From Mytilus galloprovincialis (lineage: Eukaryota > Mollusca > Bivalvia > Mytilida > Mytilidae), in assembly GCF_965363235.1 (NCBI RefSeq), contig NC_134845.1:21206524-21270523 (forward strand): DNA of 64,000 bases. Reading direction: 5' to 3'. Every line of letters starts with the position of its first letter. Position 1 is the first letter of the stretch. This document shows, piece by piece, positions 24,646 to 35,700 of the stretch. Under the pieces are notes generated by a model. That model did not search any database. It had not been told where the DNA came from and saw only the letters and a list, made by a program, of their open reading frames with translations. A program made the translations under genes and the position numbers.

Positions 24646-27600
24646 TCATTCAAATCTCGTTAGTTCCAGTGCCTTTTTTCGGTAGGCTGCATCTGCCAAT
24701 GCTTTCCTCTTCTTCTCCGCCACAACTAACTTCTTGGATTGCTTAAAAAGTTTAAATGCTTCCATTAAGCATAGATATGCCTTCTCCTCTAGTCCTGCTT
24801 TTTTGTATGCCATTGCACACATCTGTAAAACCTTTGGTCTTATTTCATAGTCTAGTTCGTTTGTAAGCTCTTCCATTTTATTTACATTTCTCCTAGCTTC
24901 TTGAATTTCGCCCATGTCTGCCAGGCATGTTACCAGCATAAAGTACGCAGCAAGCCTTCCAGGTATGCGACTCCTGGTGGGTTTAAATTCTTCACATCCG
25001 GGTATGTCTAACTGGATCAAGGAGTTGTCTTCTTCCCTTGGTTTCTCTATCGATATTGATTTGCGGAAATGATCAATAGCCTTGAGGAATGACGTTTTCG
25101 TGCTTAGTAGGAAGTTTCCGTAACCAACATGAAGAGTTGGCGAATCGTCCATGATTTTTGTTCCGATTTGAAAAAACTCCATCGCCTTCTTTTCATATAT
25201 TTTTTTGTCGGTTTTTTCTTTCGATAGGTCATACAAGCAAGTGTATATACAAGCTATATTGGTGGTTATTTCAGGGTAGTCCTTCAAAACTAAATCACGT
25301 TCAAAGTTATACATCAAGAGATAGAAAGACAGGGCTTTGTCCAGATCTCCGGACTGACAAAAGCCTTGACAAATCGGTCGCAGAAGATCAACCATATTCT
25401 TAGCATTATAACCATTCGATGTAGTATGTAATAGTTTGCTCCCATTTTTGTTCATTTGTGTAATATGTTGGAAACAAGTTCCCGACAGACTGGGGGTTTT
25501 CTTCGAGTGTTCAAATCCGATTCTGTAAAGGTTTTGTACAAATGTCGCGTATAAAATGAGCATGTAGTGAATTTCTGCTTCTCCGTCAAAGCCTGTATCC
25601 GGATACCGTACATCAAAAAAGTCCAATTTGTGGCAAAGCTTTGAGACAATTTCAAATGGTCTTGCAACAATAAAGGATAGCTCTGTGCATGCTTTTTTCG
25701 TATCAGATTCAGCACTGTTGCTGATTAGATTATTTTCGGGAATAAAAAAATGTGGTATGTATGCATTTTCTAGTGCCTTTAATATGGAGTAAAGCAGTTG
25801 TAAAACTCGATCGCCAAGTGATGCCCCATCAAACTCGTCAGGACCAAACTGCTTCTCACAAAACCAAAACATCATATTCTTCACATGGTATGATGTCAAA
25901 ATTGATCTGGTCGACAGGTGTGTTTTAAGCATCATTAGTACCATACAATAACACGTTTTCTGGATGTTGTTCCAAGACCTTGCAAGACGGCGTTCGTGGA
26001 TATTAAAGGACACGCGCCATTCTCTCTCCTTGTCTACACTAAGTGGGTATCCTGTTGGTACAAGCACACATCCACCTAAAAAGTAAGTTTTATGTTTTTT
26101 TACATAAGAATTATTAAAAAAAACTACATCTATAATGTCAGTAGATAATTTATTTAAACTTCTCCAACCTTAATAGAATTAAAGTCACCCGTTCTAAAGC
26201 CAACGAGTACTTCGGCGAAGTTTCTTTGACATTTTTTGTTTGTATACTGTACACGTTTCAGTGCAGTTCATTAAGCTTTGATCTAACATTAAAATAAACA
26301 AAAACAAAAAACAAAAAAAAATTCAGATAGAGGAAAATGATATTCCCTATCAACATGATTAATTTGATATATGGTGATAATGATTACACTGTCCAAGACA
26401 ACTCAGACAAGATTATTACACAAGTCAGGATTATTATTTTTTTAAATGGGACTAGTGTACAGATCTGTTTGCACTACGAAAGTTATTGAAGACACATCAT
26501 GTATGTGTATTTTTAACTGTAGAATTAATCATCGTTAGCAGTACTTATGTAATATATATCTTACAAATGGTAAGGTACACTGATGAATTGGTTTGGAAAA
26601 TACATCATTTATACATTGCACTTGAAAGAAGTACATGTAAATGATATATAGACAAGGACTTTTAGATTGATTTTGAAGAGGTTTATAGTAAAAATTAAAG
26701 ATAAATGTATCTTCTATAATGTATTTCAAATAATCCCGAATTCTGACAGTACGCATCCTGCTCATGAGTAAAGAGTGGGTCTCATTGGGGTCTAAGCGTG
26801 ACGCGGGATTGCCGATTTTTTAATGCATTTGGTTGATGGTGGAGAGTTGTCTCACTTGGTTATTGTTCATTCTCATTTTCATATATACACAAAAATAGTG
26901 CAAGCTAGGACACTTATCATGCTTATAAATATGTTTGCATTCAAATATCAAGATGCACATTTGAGTTAATTGTAGTACTCAATCCCAATATGTGTTGCAA
27001 TCACCTCTGAAGAAGACTTACCTTTCGTTATTTCGTGAATAGTGTCCTCGGATGGCCAATTGGTTGGTCTTGATCTGGATATCCAATTCTTTGCAGCTAC
27101 TGGCCATTCCTGACATGGAAAGGTATGTGCAAAGTCGTGGGATATCCCAATGCTATCTTTGTCATTTTCATAATTATCTGAAGGTTCAGAGTATTTCATC
27201 TTCAACATATTGTACAGTTCTTCTGTTGATTTAGCAAATTCTGGAAACCAGTTAGCCCTAAAGATGTAGTTTGGCAGGTACCCATCAGGGTCTATATTTT
27301 TGTCCACATCACAGTTCGGTCTATCAATCATCTTTCTCCCATAATCTGAAATTTTTAAATTGACATAGCCTGGGTGGTCTGTTGGAAGCATTAAAGCAAA
27401 ACACTCACACGACTTAATCATCTCGTCTAGTTTCTCTTTGGTACAGTCGCATATTTTGTACCTATTATAAACAAGTACAAGATCAAATTCGACACATGGG
27501 AAGAACTTGACGTCTGCATGTTCGCTTGCTAAAAGTCTGATCATATGAAAATGGCTGTATTGCAATCCTGTATGTACAACATCAACTTCCCCTTGACTTA

Positions 27601-27739
27601 TTTCACCGAGTTTATTCGTCATCTCTACCATTTTGTCCCGAATAATTTCTTTGACTTGCTTTGATAGTTCATGGCCATTAATCATCAAGGCCAAGCTTTG
27701 GGCGTAGTTCCCTATTAACTTGTTAAATGCGTCTGCCAT
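24646..27739 (-). CDS. Mab-21/cGAS-like nucleotidyltransferase with C-terminal TPR-like region (candidate cGAS-like receptor)
   Basis: Two coding exons, 27739-27022 and 26075-24646, join through an AAAG|GTAAGT donor and a TTTAG|GT acceptor in phase 1, giving 715 residues. The start is the ATG at 27739 (MADAFNKLIG, A at -3 and G at +4). Residues 1-240 form a nucleotidyltransferase core: 'CVEFDLVLVY' puts the E-x-D metal pair at E84/D86, aligning with the NEFDVMF stretch of cGAS, and 'ISHDFAHTFPC' puts the third acidic residue at D202. The usual GS before the pair reads GL (58-59). Residues 240-385 are the helical Mab-21 half ('EWRVSF', 'SYHVKNMMFWFCEK', 'YIPHFFIPENNLI'). Residues ~465-700 are helical repeats of TPR type. 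No zinc thumb is seen. The family includes nucleotide-second-messenger sensors, many of them expanded in bivalves; ligand and product are unknown, and a structural Mab-21 role is the alternative. Confidence 0.85.
26780..26826 (+). repeat. Short conserved dispersed block, paired with an inverted copy at 33085-33136
   Basis: 'tctcattggggtctaagcgt' then 'gacgcgggattgccgatttt' in the intron of the cGAS-like gene is found as its exact complement at 33085-33136, a ~45-bp near-identical pair. Confidence 0.8.
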
Positions 27740-27814
27740 TTTCACCACTGACCAGCTACGATGAAAAGAATAGCGTTTTCTATATTTGGAATTTAAAAAA
27801 TCCAAAGTTAAAAC

Positions 27815-27826
27815 GAAACCGAAAGT
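27815..27826 (+). promoter_or_regulatory. ISRE-like motif upstream of the cGAS-like gene
   Basis: GAAACCGAAAGT matches the interferon-stimulated response element core GAAANNGAAA recognised by IRF proteins. It lies 76-87 bp upstream of the start codon of the minus-strand gene. Molluscs possess IRF-family factors, so control by immune signalling is plausible but inferred; a 10-base motif can occur by chance. Confidence 0.4.
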
Positions 27827-27839
27827 ACAATTTACATGA

Positions 27840-28709
27840 TTAGCGGAGCATTGCCATTGTCACTTGTTCCTGTCAGTTCCTTTATATCAGATGATCAAAA
27901 ACACGGATAATTACTTCTTCAATTATGAAATTTACTTTAATAAAACATTGCTGTTTTCAAACTGTGTCACTGACAAAAAAAAATACAAGTTTTTTCCCGT
28001 TCGGCAAAGGGAGATAACCTAAAATATATATATTAAAATATAAAAATCGGTTTCGGGGATACAAAAATAATAATTTCCGTACTATTTTACAAAAACAATA
28101 TAAAAATAAAAGAGGACTCAGGTCACTAGTCTAACAAACTTTTAGACTTTCACACTGTAGAAAGGTCTTATTTTTTCTTCATTTCAGAGTTTACTGAACA
28201 ACATGTAGATTCCAAATCGAAATTGACAATATCGTTCCTATATACCGATTTTTTAAACTCATTCTGAATCTAATGTTGGGAGTTAATAGGACACGAAATA
28301 AATCTTAAACAATGTACTGTAGGGACGTTGTCATTCCAAAATTAAAGAAGAAAATTTGAAGAAAAAAAACACTTTTCAATCATAGTTACGTACAATTTGC
28401 CTACCTAGTGACACAAAATCAGAGATACAAATTTCCCTCAGAAACCCCTTTCCGTTCATTTCACTGTATCACCGTTACTTGGTTAAAAAAAAACTTTTTT
28501 TTAATCAGCCTAAAGATAAAACTTTTAACAAGCTATGGTTACCCTTTGTGTATACATGCTTATCAGTTTTATAAAATCATGAGAATTTAACAGAATAAAC
28601 TTAAGTTTAACATGTTTAAAGATAAAATAAAAAAAATGCCACACATTTTTTTTTTTGAATCAAGAAATTTAGGATACCAAAGACTCTTCTAATATGCTAG
28701 AATTAACTA
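27840..28709. other. Upstream flank of the cGAS-like gene, no further gene
   Basis: AT-rich sequence upstream of the ISRE-like motif. A 5' UTR exon or promoter may lie here, but no TATA box or divergent gene could be supported. Confidence 0.4.
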
Positions 28710-29430
28710 CAGAAGCCTATAGTTTAGTGGTTGTCGTCGTTTTATGACTGACGTATAAATTTATTTGTATATTTTGGGGCGTGTTTTTTTTTGTAAATTC
28801 TTTTGTTATAAATTAGGCCTTTAACTTTTCTCACTGGAATAAATTGTTTCATATCTGGGGCCTTTTATAGCTGACTATACATACGGTATGGATTTTTATC
28901 ACTGTTGAAGGCCGTACGTTTGCCTTACATTTACATCATTTGAACTTTAGTGGATAGTTGTCTATGTGACAATCATACCATATCTCCTGTTTATCTCCTG
29001 TCGTTTTCTTAAATGGTTAAAATTGAGAATGGAGATGGGGAATGTGTCAAAGAGACAACATCCCGACCATAGAACAGACAACAGCAGAAGGTCACCAACA
29101 GGACTCCAATGCAGCGATAAATTCCCGCACCCGGAGGCGTCCCTCAACTGGGCCCTTAACACAATATATACACTAGTTCAGTGATAATGAACGCCATTCT
29201 AAACTCCAAATTCTAAACAAGAAACTAAAATTAAAAATAATACAAGACTAACAATGGCTAGAGATCAGGCTCCTGACTTGGGACAGGCGCATAAATGCGG
29301 CAGGGTTAAACATGTTTATGAGATCTCAACCCTCCCCCTATACCTCTAGCCAATGTAAAAAAAAGTATACAATACGCACATTAAAATTCAGTTCAAGAGA
29401 AGTCCGAGTCTGATGTCAGAAGATGTAATC
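28710..29430 (+). repeat. Composite of two dispersed repeat families
   Basis: 28710-28995 belongs with 1080-1440 ('gtgacaatcataccatatct' end). 29020-29400 is the longest copy of the 'caaagagacaacatcccgac' family, containing 'acaacagcagaaggtcacca' and 'aggctcctgacttgggacag'. Shorter copies lie at 21255, 43612 and 50828. Open frames on both strands are shadows of this repeat. Confidence 0.7.
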
Positions 29431-29465
29431 AAATTCGTCATTCAATTGTTTATGTATTATACTTT

Positions 29466-29530
29466 GACCTCATGTTACACATTTATGTGTCTGAGCGTTA
29501 TCAATAAATCTTGAATCTTGAATCAAAGAA
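29466..29530 (+). mobile_element. Short 3' tail of a LINE, 5'-truncated
   Basis: 'gacctcatgttacacatttatgtgtctgagcgtt' type sequence, written here in pieces: 'cctcatgttacacatttatg' then 'tgtctgagcgtt', followed by 'aataaatcttgaatcttgaa'. It is the same tail found after the LINE reverse transcriptase at 54634-54692. It ends in a short TCTTGAA tandem, as expected for a 5'-truncated insertion. Confidence 0.8.
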
Positions 29531-30299
29531 AATAAACAAAATGACAATAATACATAAATAACAACAGACTACTAGCAGATAACTGACATGCCAGCCCCAG
29601 ACTTCAATTAAACTGATTGAAAGATTATGTCTTCATCATATATATGAATATCAGGAACAATCCTTCCCGTTAGGGGTTTAGTATCATACCATCATAACAA
29701 ATATGAGAAGAACATAACCGTGCCATGCCAACAACTGGTTTTTAAATAAATGTTTTTAGTTCCGATGCAAAGACCCTATTGCGTTTATGGTATACAGTCG
29801 GTTAAGTCATTTATGTAAACGAGTAAATTGCTGATACTATTTTCTTTCCTGGATTCCCAACCCAGATTAAAGGGGGGTTCAACTATATGCTCCCATTCAA
29901 AGTGCATTGATCGTCCAAAAGAAAGATGGTTCCAACCCCCGGAACCATCCCCGCCCCCTGGATCCGCCACTGAACAATGAGCAAAGCCCATACCGCACAG
30001 TCACATAAAAATCGTTCCTTTTGTCGTAAATTTTAGTGTAGACTTTACCGTGTAAAACTTAAATACCTTTAATAATCTAGGAAAAGACAGTTATCCTAAC
30101 CGTTTATAATTGATGTATAACGCAAGTTCCTTTGGGTAAATTTCGACTGGCAGTATAAAGTTAAGATCAGATCAGATAACAAAAAAATATTTGATTCGGC
30201 ATAAGTTAAATATACAACACAAGCTCCAAGGAGCTTTTGAGCGGATGTAAAGACATATACCTAACATAAAAACAGTCTAATATAAAAGTATATTTAGAA
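29531..30299. other. Spacer with a degenerate hAT-like MITE (29851-29972)
   Basis: 29851-29972 is a minus-oriented, one-end-truncated relative of the 20003-20145 MITE: it holds the interior and one 'ggatccgccactg' end (29960-29972). The rest shows no gene. Confidence 0.6.
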
Positions 30300-30317
30300 C
30301 ATTGGGTCCTACTAAAA

Positions 30318-30385
30318 TGCACCCGGGAGCGCCCGGGTGAAGAAAAGCGCCCGGGGAAAAGAAAAAGCGCCCGGGGAAGAAAAAA
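30318..30385. repeat. GC-rich short tandem with CCCGGG sites
   Basis: 'gcgcccggg' recurs about every 20-22 bp separated by A-rich 'gaagaaaa' spacers, four CCCGGG words in under 70 bp, in otherwise AT-rich sequence. Confidence 0.75.
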
Positions 30386-30578
30386 TTCTTGATTATTTAA
30401 CGAAAAAATATCATCAATAACAGTATGTGTTGTGGAACTTATCAATTAAATGCAACTAAGCCGAGTCTTCACTGGATTTGGTCATAAACTATGATTTATA
30501 ACAGCTAGTATAAATGAAACAAGTCTGCTTGAAAGGGGGCTCAATGTGTGCCTAGCCCCACAGGACGCAATTACGACT

Positions 30579-31513
30579 GGACACAATTACGAACGATTTC
30601 CAATGTTTGCCCTCTGAGATCATATTTGTTTATATTTATCAATAAATGATTTTATAAATAAAAACCCTATTAAAAATCCCTTGTTTTCATGATAATACAA
30701 TTTATGTGCACTTGGTGAATGTTGTTGACAGTGACAAAATCATTCTGAAAATATTATAAGAACGGCAATCTGACCTGGAAGTTATATAAAAAAAAACATA
30801 AAGGTAAGTGCATATTGCCTTCTTTTGTTAATATATAGAAAGAAAAATATCTCCTGATTCTGTTCATATGCGTGATGCCTTTTATCATGCCCAAATAACC
30901 CCACACTTGACGTTTTTTAGACTCTTGTGAACCTATTTATGGCCAAAAAAAAATATGTTAATTTTATTGAAAAGTCCAGAGAACTCCGAAAGAAATGTTG
31001 ACCAATATAAAAAAAAATCATAGATGAATGATAAGTACACCACCGAAATGGATAAACTTGAATTTAGTGCTCCTTTAAAGGAGGAACTTACATAAAATCA
31101 AAAAAAATCAGAAATCTTTCCTTTACACATGACCGACATTTCGTCTGCAACCACTGCTGAAGTAATTGAAGTAAAAAACAAACTTGTGCTTTTTATTTTC
31201 CTATGAAAATTTGTTTGAGATAAAGATTAATGTATGCTTTATCAATATAGACTGTTGTCATTGATTTCTTCTGCAAGATATATCAATATAGTGCTGTTCG
31301 GAATTGCGTCCATATGTGGCTCTCTTGACCCGTAAAACGAGGTCACGCAAATCTTACTAAAGTATCCCAACGTGCATATTAATTTATGTGGGATATGATG
31401 CAAAATGGAAAGCCTTCATACATCTTAAATTCTATGGTATAAAAAATTCAAGAAAAGTAGTCTACATAAAAAAAATATTAATCACAGTTCAAAAATCGTT
31501 CGTAATTGTGTCC
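30579..31513. repeat. Segment bounded by a perfect 21-bp inverted repeat
   Basis: 30579-30599 (ggacacaattacgaacgatt plus t) is the exact complement of 31493-31513. A second, shorter pair, 'ggacgcaatt' at 30563 and 'aattgcgtcc' near 31302, lies just outside and inside. The ~935-bp span is AT-rich and non-coding. It could be a MITE-like element or two copies of a short dispersed unit. Confidence 0.65.
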
Positions 31514-32714
31514 GGTGAATACCAACAACCTGTCGATAAACTGTATTGCCGAAACGTATGTATAACTATTCCCAGAAAACAGTGAAATATAAAAAAAAAA
31601 AAAACAGACAATAAGCCTTAAAAATGGAGAATATAGACGGAAAGAAAAGCTCCGCATAAAAGAAACCTTGGGTATCCGGATTTATTTCATGTAAGACCAG
31701 AACTTGTTTCAGACTTTAACATTAAACTAGAGTTATGTCCCTTCTTTATTGCAAAAAATAAACAAAAACTTGTGACTTTTTTAAAAGCTACATGTATTTA
31801 GAATATCATACAAGCTTTGTTTGAAAATATAAAATAAGGGGAAAATAAATTTGGTTAACTATTGCTGAATATAATAGAAACTGCACTCAATTTCATAGCG
31901 AACCACAGGCATAGTTCAAGATTCAGGATGTTCTGGTTTTTAGTCTACAAATGAAATAATGAAATATGTACCTGTTTCATTATGTACAGATTCTGTCAGA
32001 AAAGAATACTCTGTTATTAATTTACAGTTGTGATATTTAGGTTTGTGTCTTGCTATCTATTCACATTATTTACTCTTTATATCATAGTGTCCTGGTGGGA
32101 CCTACATCATGTACACTGCCAACTGCTAAACCCTATCATAACCTGCTTAGTAAAATAGGGGGTTAAGATGTCCTGAAAGGTTATTTTTATTTTTGCTTTG
32201 ATGCCTTCCTGATGTGTCAAAGCAGAAAATAAAATTATCCTTCTATCATGTCTATACTTTAAAGAGTACAAGATATAACATGTATAAACTGATTGGACTT
32301 GCTGTGACACCTGACTTGACATATCTAAATTCTCTGATGCTGTGAGGAGAACATTGGAAAATTGGTTTCAGTTTAAAATCATGCCCATTAATACTTGATA
32401 ACTCCAATTACTCCATGTACATGTACTTTAAGTTTATTAAGCATCAACTGTGACCCGAACTGATATTTTGCCTTAATTACATGTTTTTCTGTGTTATGTC
32501 GTGCTTGAAATTCACTGTACTCACAGCAGCTTACAGATGCTTTTCCAAATATGAAATTTTAAAAACAAACTTTTGAAAACAAACAAAAAGTTAAAGATGT
32601 CAGAGATAAACTGATAATACTTTTAAGTAGTCTGCTTTCATAAATTAAATATTGTATAATTAAACTCATTTAACTGTCATGACTGTTTAAAAAAAATTTT
32701 GGTTTATTTTGCAG
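31514..32714. other. Spacer and probable upstream region of the antiporter gene
   Basis: No coding exon. A non-coding first exon or promoter of the gene whose next exon begins at 32715 is expected here or further upstream, but could not be pinned down. Confidence 0.4.
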
Positions 32715-32746
32715 CATTTTTCCATATTAAATCTACACAATATAAA
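32715..32746 (+). other. 5' UTR segment of the first coding exon of the antiporter
   Basis: A pyrimidine-rich stretch ends in TTTTGCAG at 32714, and 32 bases later the ATG at 32747 opens the frame MSDTLFDKPQ. An in-frame upstream ATG at 32699 falls before the acceptor and is therefore intronic. Confidence 0.7.
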
Positions 32747-35700
32747 ATGTCAGATACTTTATTTGACAAACCACAGAAATTTTCTGAGCAAGATGTGCCT
32801 GAGTCTGCATTCATAAGTATTGACTCAAATGGAGAAGACAACACCAATGGTTTAAGGAGGCATAAAAGTGAAAGCTCCATTATTAGAAGGCGACAAAATC
32901 TAAGTTCTATTACATCAAGTTTGTCAGAAAAGGATGTGGAGGAAACCAAAATCTGTAATAACTATAGAGTAAGTATTTGAATAAAAGGACATATATGGTT
33001 ATGATGCTTCCCTACATGTATATAAGCAACCAAATTTTTTTTTTATTGTTTTCAAGACACAATAATTTGACTTTCACGTGTCACGCTTACAAAAAATCGG
33101 CAATCCCGCGTCACGCTTAGACCCCAATGAGACCCACAACTGAGATAAATGGTTATATGTAAGGGAGAATGCAATATAGGACCCAAAATATCCAATATAT
33201 ATCTTAAAGTCAACATACACTTCAATTGTAAACAGTAGACATGTTAAACATACCCTTATTTCTAAAAACTTATATTTACAGTGTATGCATGTTTTTTTCA
33301 TCTTACAGCAATTCAGCAAAACGCAAGATGAGATAACTCCTGTATTATTTCTGCAATAACAACCACCAAATACTTTTTATTGTAACTCTTTATATAGTTT
33401 TATTTATTGGAAATTGAACTTTTTGTAGTTATAGAACAGGTCATATTCATACATTTGAAATCATATAATATTGATATGTTCTCATCCTGAATTAACTGTT
33501 AGATGCTTAACCAGCCATCATTCAACCATTCAACTAAATTGTAGTACATTGATAATCAATTACCGATAGTAGCAATGGAACATTACCCTATCAAAGAAAC
33601 ATTGATTTTATACCTGCACTTATATGACTTACTATTAATTAAGTTTTATAATTTTTTGATAAAATTTTAGAAAATTAAAGCATTTTAAAACAAACAAACA
33701 AACATAACTAAAATTTAATATTAATTTTTGAGTTTCAAAAAGGCTGTCCAAAAATGGTTATCATATAAAGCATTTAAAATATGACCATTTTAAACAAATG
33801 TTTTAGTACCATGATAACCATGATAACAAGATATCTAAAAATTCTTGGTAATTTGTATTGTACATTTTAGTTTGGATTTAAGAAATGGAAGGGGCACGTT
33901 ACTCAGAGGCCTTTACATAATAGATCTGAAACTGTACAGAATCTCTATGCTGATGTCAACAAGATCAAACTGGAACAAGGTCTGTATTTCAGTAACAATT
34001 TTTATGCCCCACCTACGATAGTAGAGGGGCATTATGTTTTCTGGTCTGTGCGTCCGTTCGTCCGTCCGTTCGTTCGTCCGTTCGTCCGTCTGTCCCGCTT
34101 CAGGTTAAAGTTTTTGGTCAAGGTAGTTCTTGATGAAGTTGAAGTCTAATTGACTTCAAACCTTGTACACATGTTCCCTATGATATGATCTTTCTAATTT
34201 TAATTTCAAATTAGAGATTTTACCCGAATTTCACGGTCCACTGAACATAGAAAATGATAGTGCGAGTGGGGCATTCGTGTACTGAGGACACATTCTTGTT
34301 CAATGGACTTTCCTAACAGTTATATGATATAAATGCCAAATGGCTACTTAACCATCATTTTTAATTCTAGTTGGATCATTTGTGTTGCCCCTATTTACAT
34401 AAAAAAAATGTACTTGTAACTGTGAATAGAAATATGAATGTTGATTAAGTATAAATTTAATATAGATTCTGTCACTGCCTTGAGTGGATAAATACAGTAT
34501 TGTATTGCACGAGATTTGGTGGTGGGATCTATTTCTCTAATAATTTTTTTTTAAATTGATATGTAAAAAGGATGTGTTCCTTTTATGTGATGTCTTCAGG
34601 CATGTATGCCTTTTTTCATGGCATCAGAATAGGAATTTAAATGAAACGTGTGTCTAGCGCAAATACAAAATTGCAATCCTGGTATCTATAATGAGTTTAT
34701 TGGGAAAGAATTAAAGAATATGATATATAAACTATGTATAATATGATTTCAGCACCTAGATCTGTGGTATTTAATATACTGTATGTGATACTGTTTGGAT
34801 GGTGGCAGGCTGTTATATATCTAGTTCTGGGGCTGGTCATGTATCTCACCATTGTTGGCAGACATTACGGTAAGAACCATTGGAACCTCTGAGAAATAGT
34901 GTTGAGGAAATAATTTGTACTTGTCAATCCCATTTCAGTTGTGAACAGATCATTCTTTGTAGAGTTGTTCAACCCTCTATGCACTGTTGTAGATCAAGAA
35001 ACCATGCATCTTTTTCATAATTCACCAATGTGTGCATATACATACTAATTAACATATATGGCTTGTCAAAATTTATAACTTTATAACTTATAAATAAATG
35101 TGTAACTGTAGAACATGCTTCATCTTACAAAACAATCTATGTCTCCACTGGGACTCATACCCAGGACCTCTATGTTACAAGGCAGTGAGTTATAAACTGA
35201 GCTAAAGAAATACCTCCTGATCAGCTCACCCCCTTACCCCTGATTAAGTGTCTACCATATCTACTAAGGGAAGTAATCCTGTCACAAATTCAAACAGAAT
35301 TACAGGAAGTTTTATATTTCTATTCTACAAAGAGATTTTTGTTGACCTTTTGGAAATTCTCAAAATACTTGCAATAAGGAAATACATGCAAATAAGGACC
35401 AAAGATAGATGAGTCATAGATGTAGGAATTATATTAATATAAAAATTTACTCATGTCAAACTGTTTGTTTTATACAGGGTTGTTTTGTTTAAAGATGTCA
35501 AGGTACTATCTTTGGCCGTTTAGGAAGTTTGTTTACATTGTAAGTACATTGTATTTAAAGCCTAGGATTCTCTCTTGTTAAATACAGCCAACTATATAAA
35601 ATGTCAAACTTCTGTAAAACTTATGTTATTAAGCATTGTGGAGTGCCTTTCTTCCCTCATTGTAAAAAAATGACAAATCTTGCTGGCCTCTAGATCTCAA

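Noticed and set aside
25158..25715. Short frames overlapping the second cGAS-like exon
   Set aside because: Shadows of the real coding frame.
26966..27021. Continuation of the first cGAS-like exon to the stop at 26966
   Set aside because: A GTAAGT donor at 27021 and an in-phase acceptor at 26076 rebuild the conserved GGCVLVPTGYP linker; reading through gives no homology.
27740..27805. Upstream extension of the cGAS-like frame to 27805
   Set aside because: It begins with TTG, not ATG; the ATG at 27739 has a good initiation context.
35143..35210. Functional tRNA-Thr(TGT)
   Set aside because: Only the T-arm pairs; acceptor stem absent.
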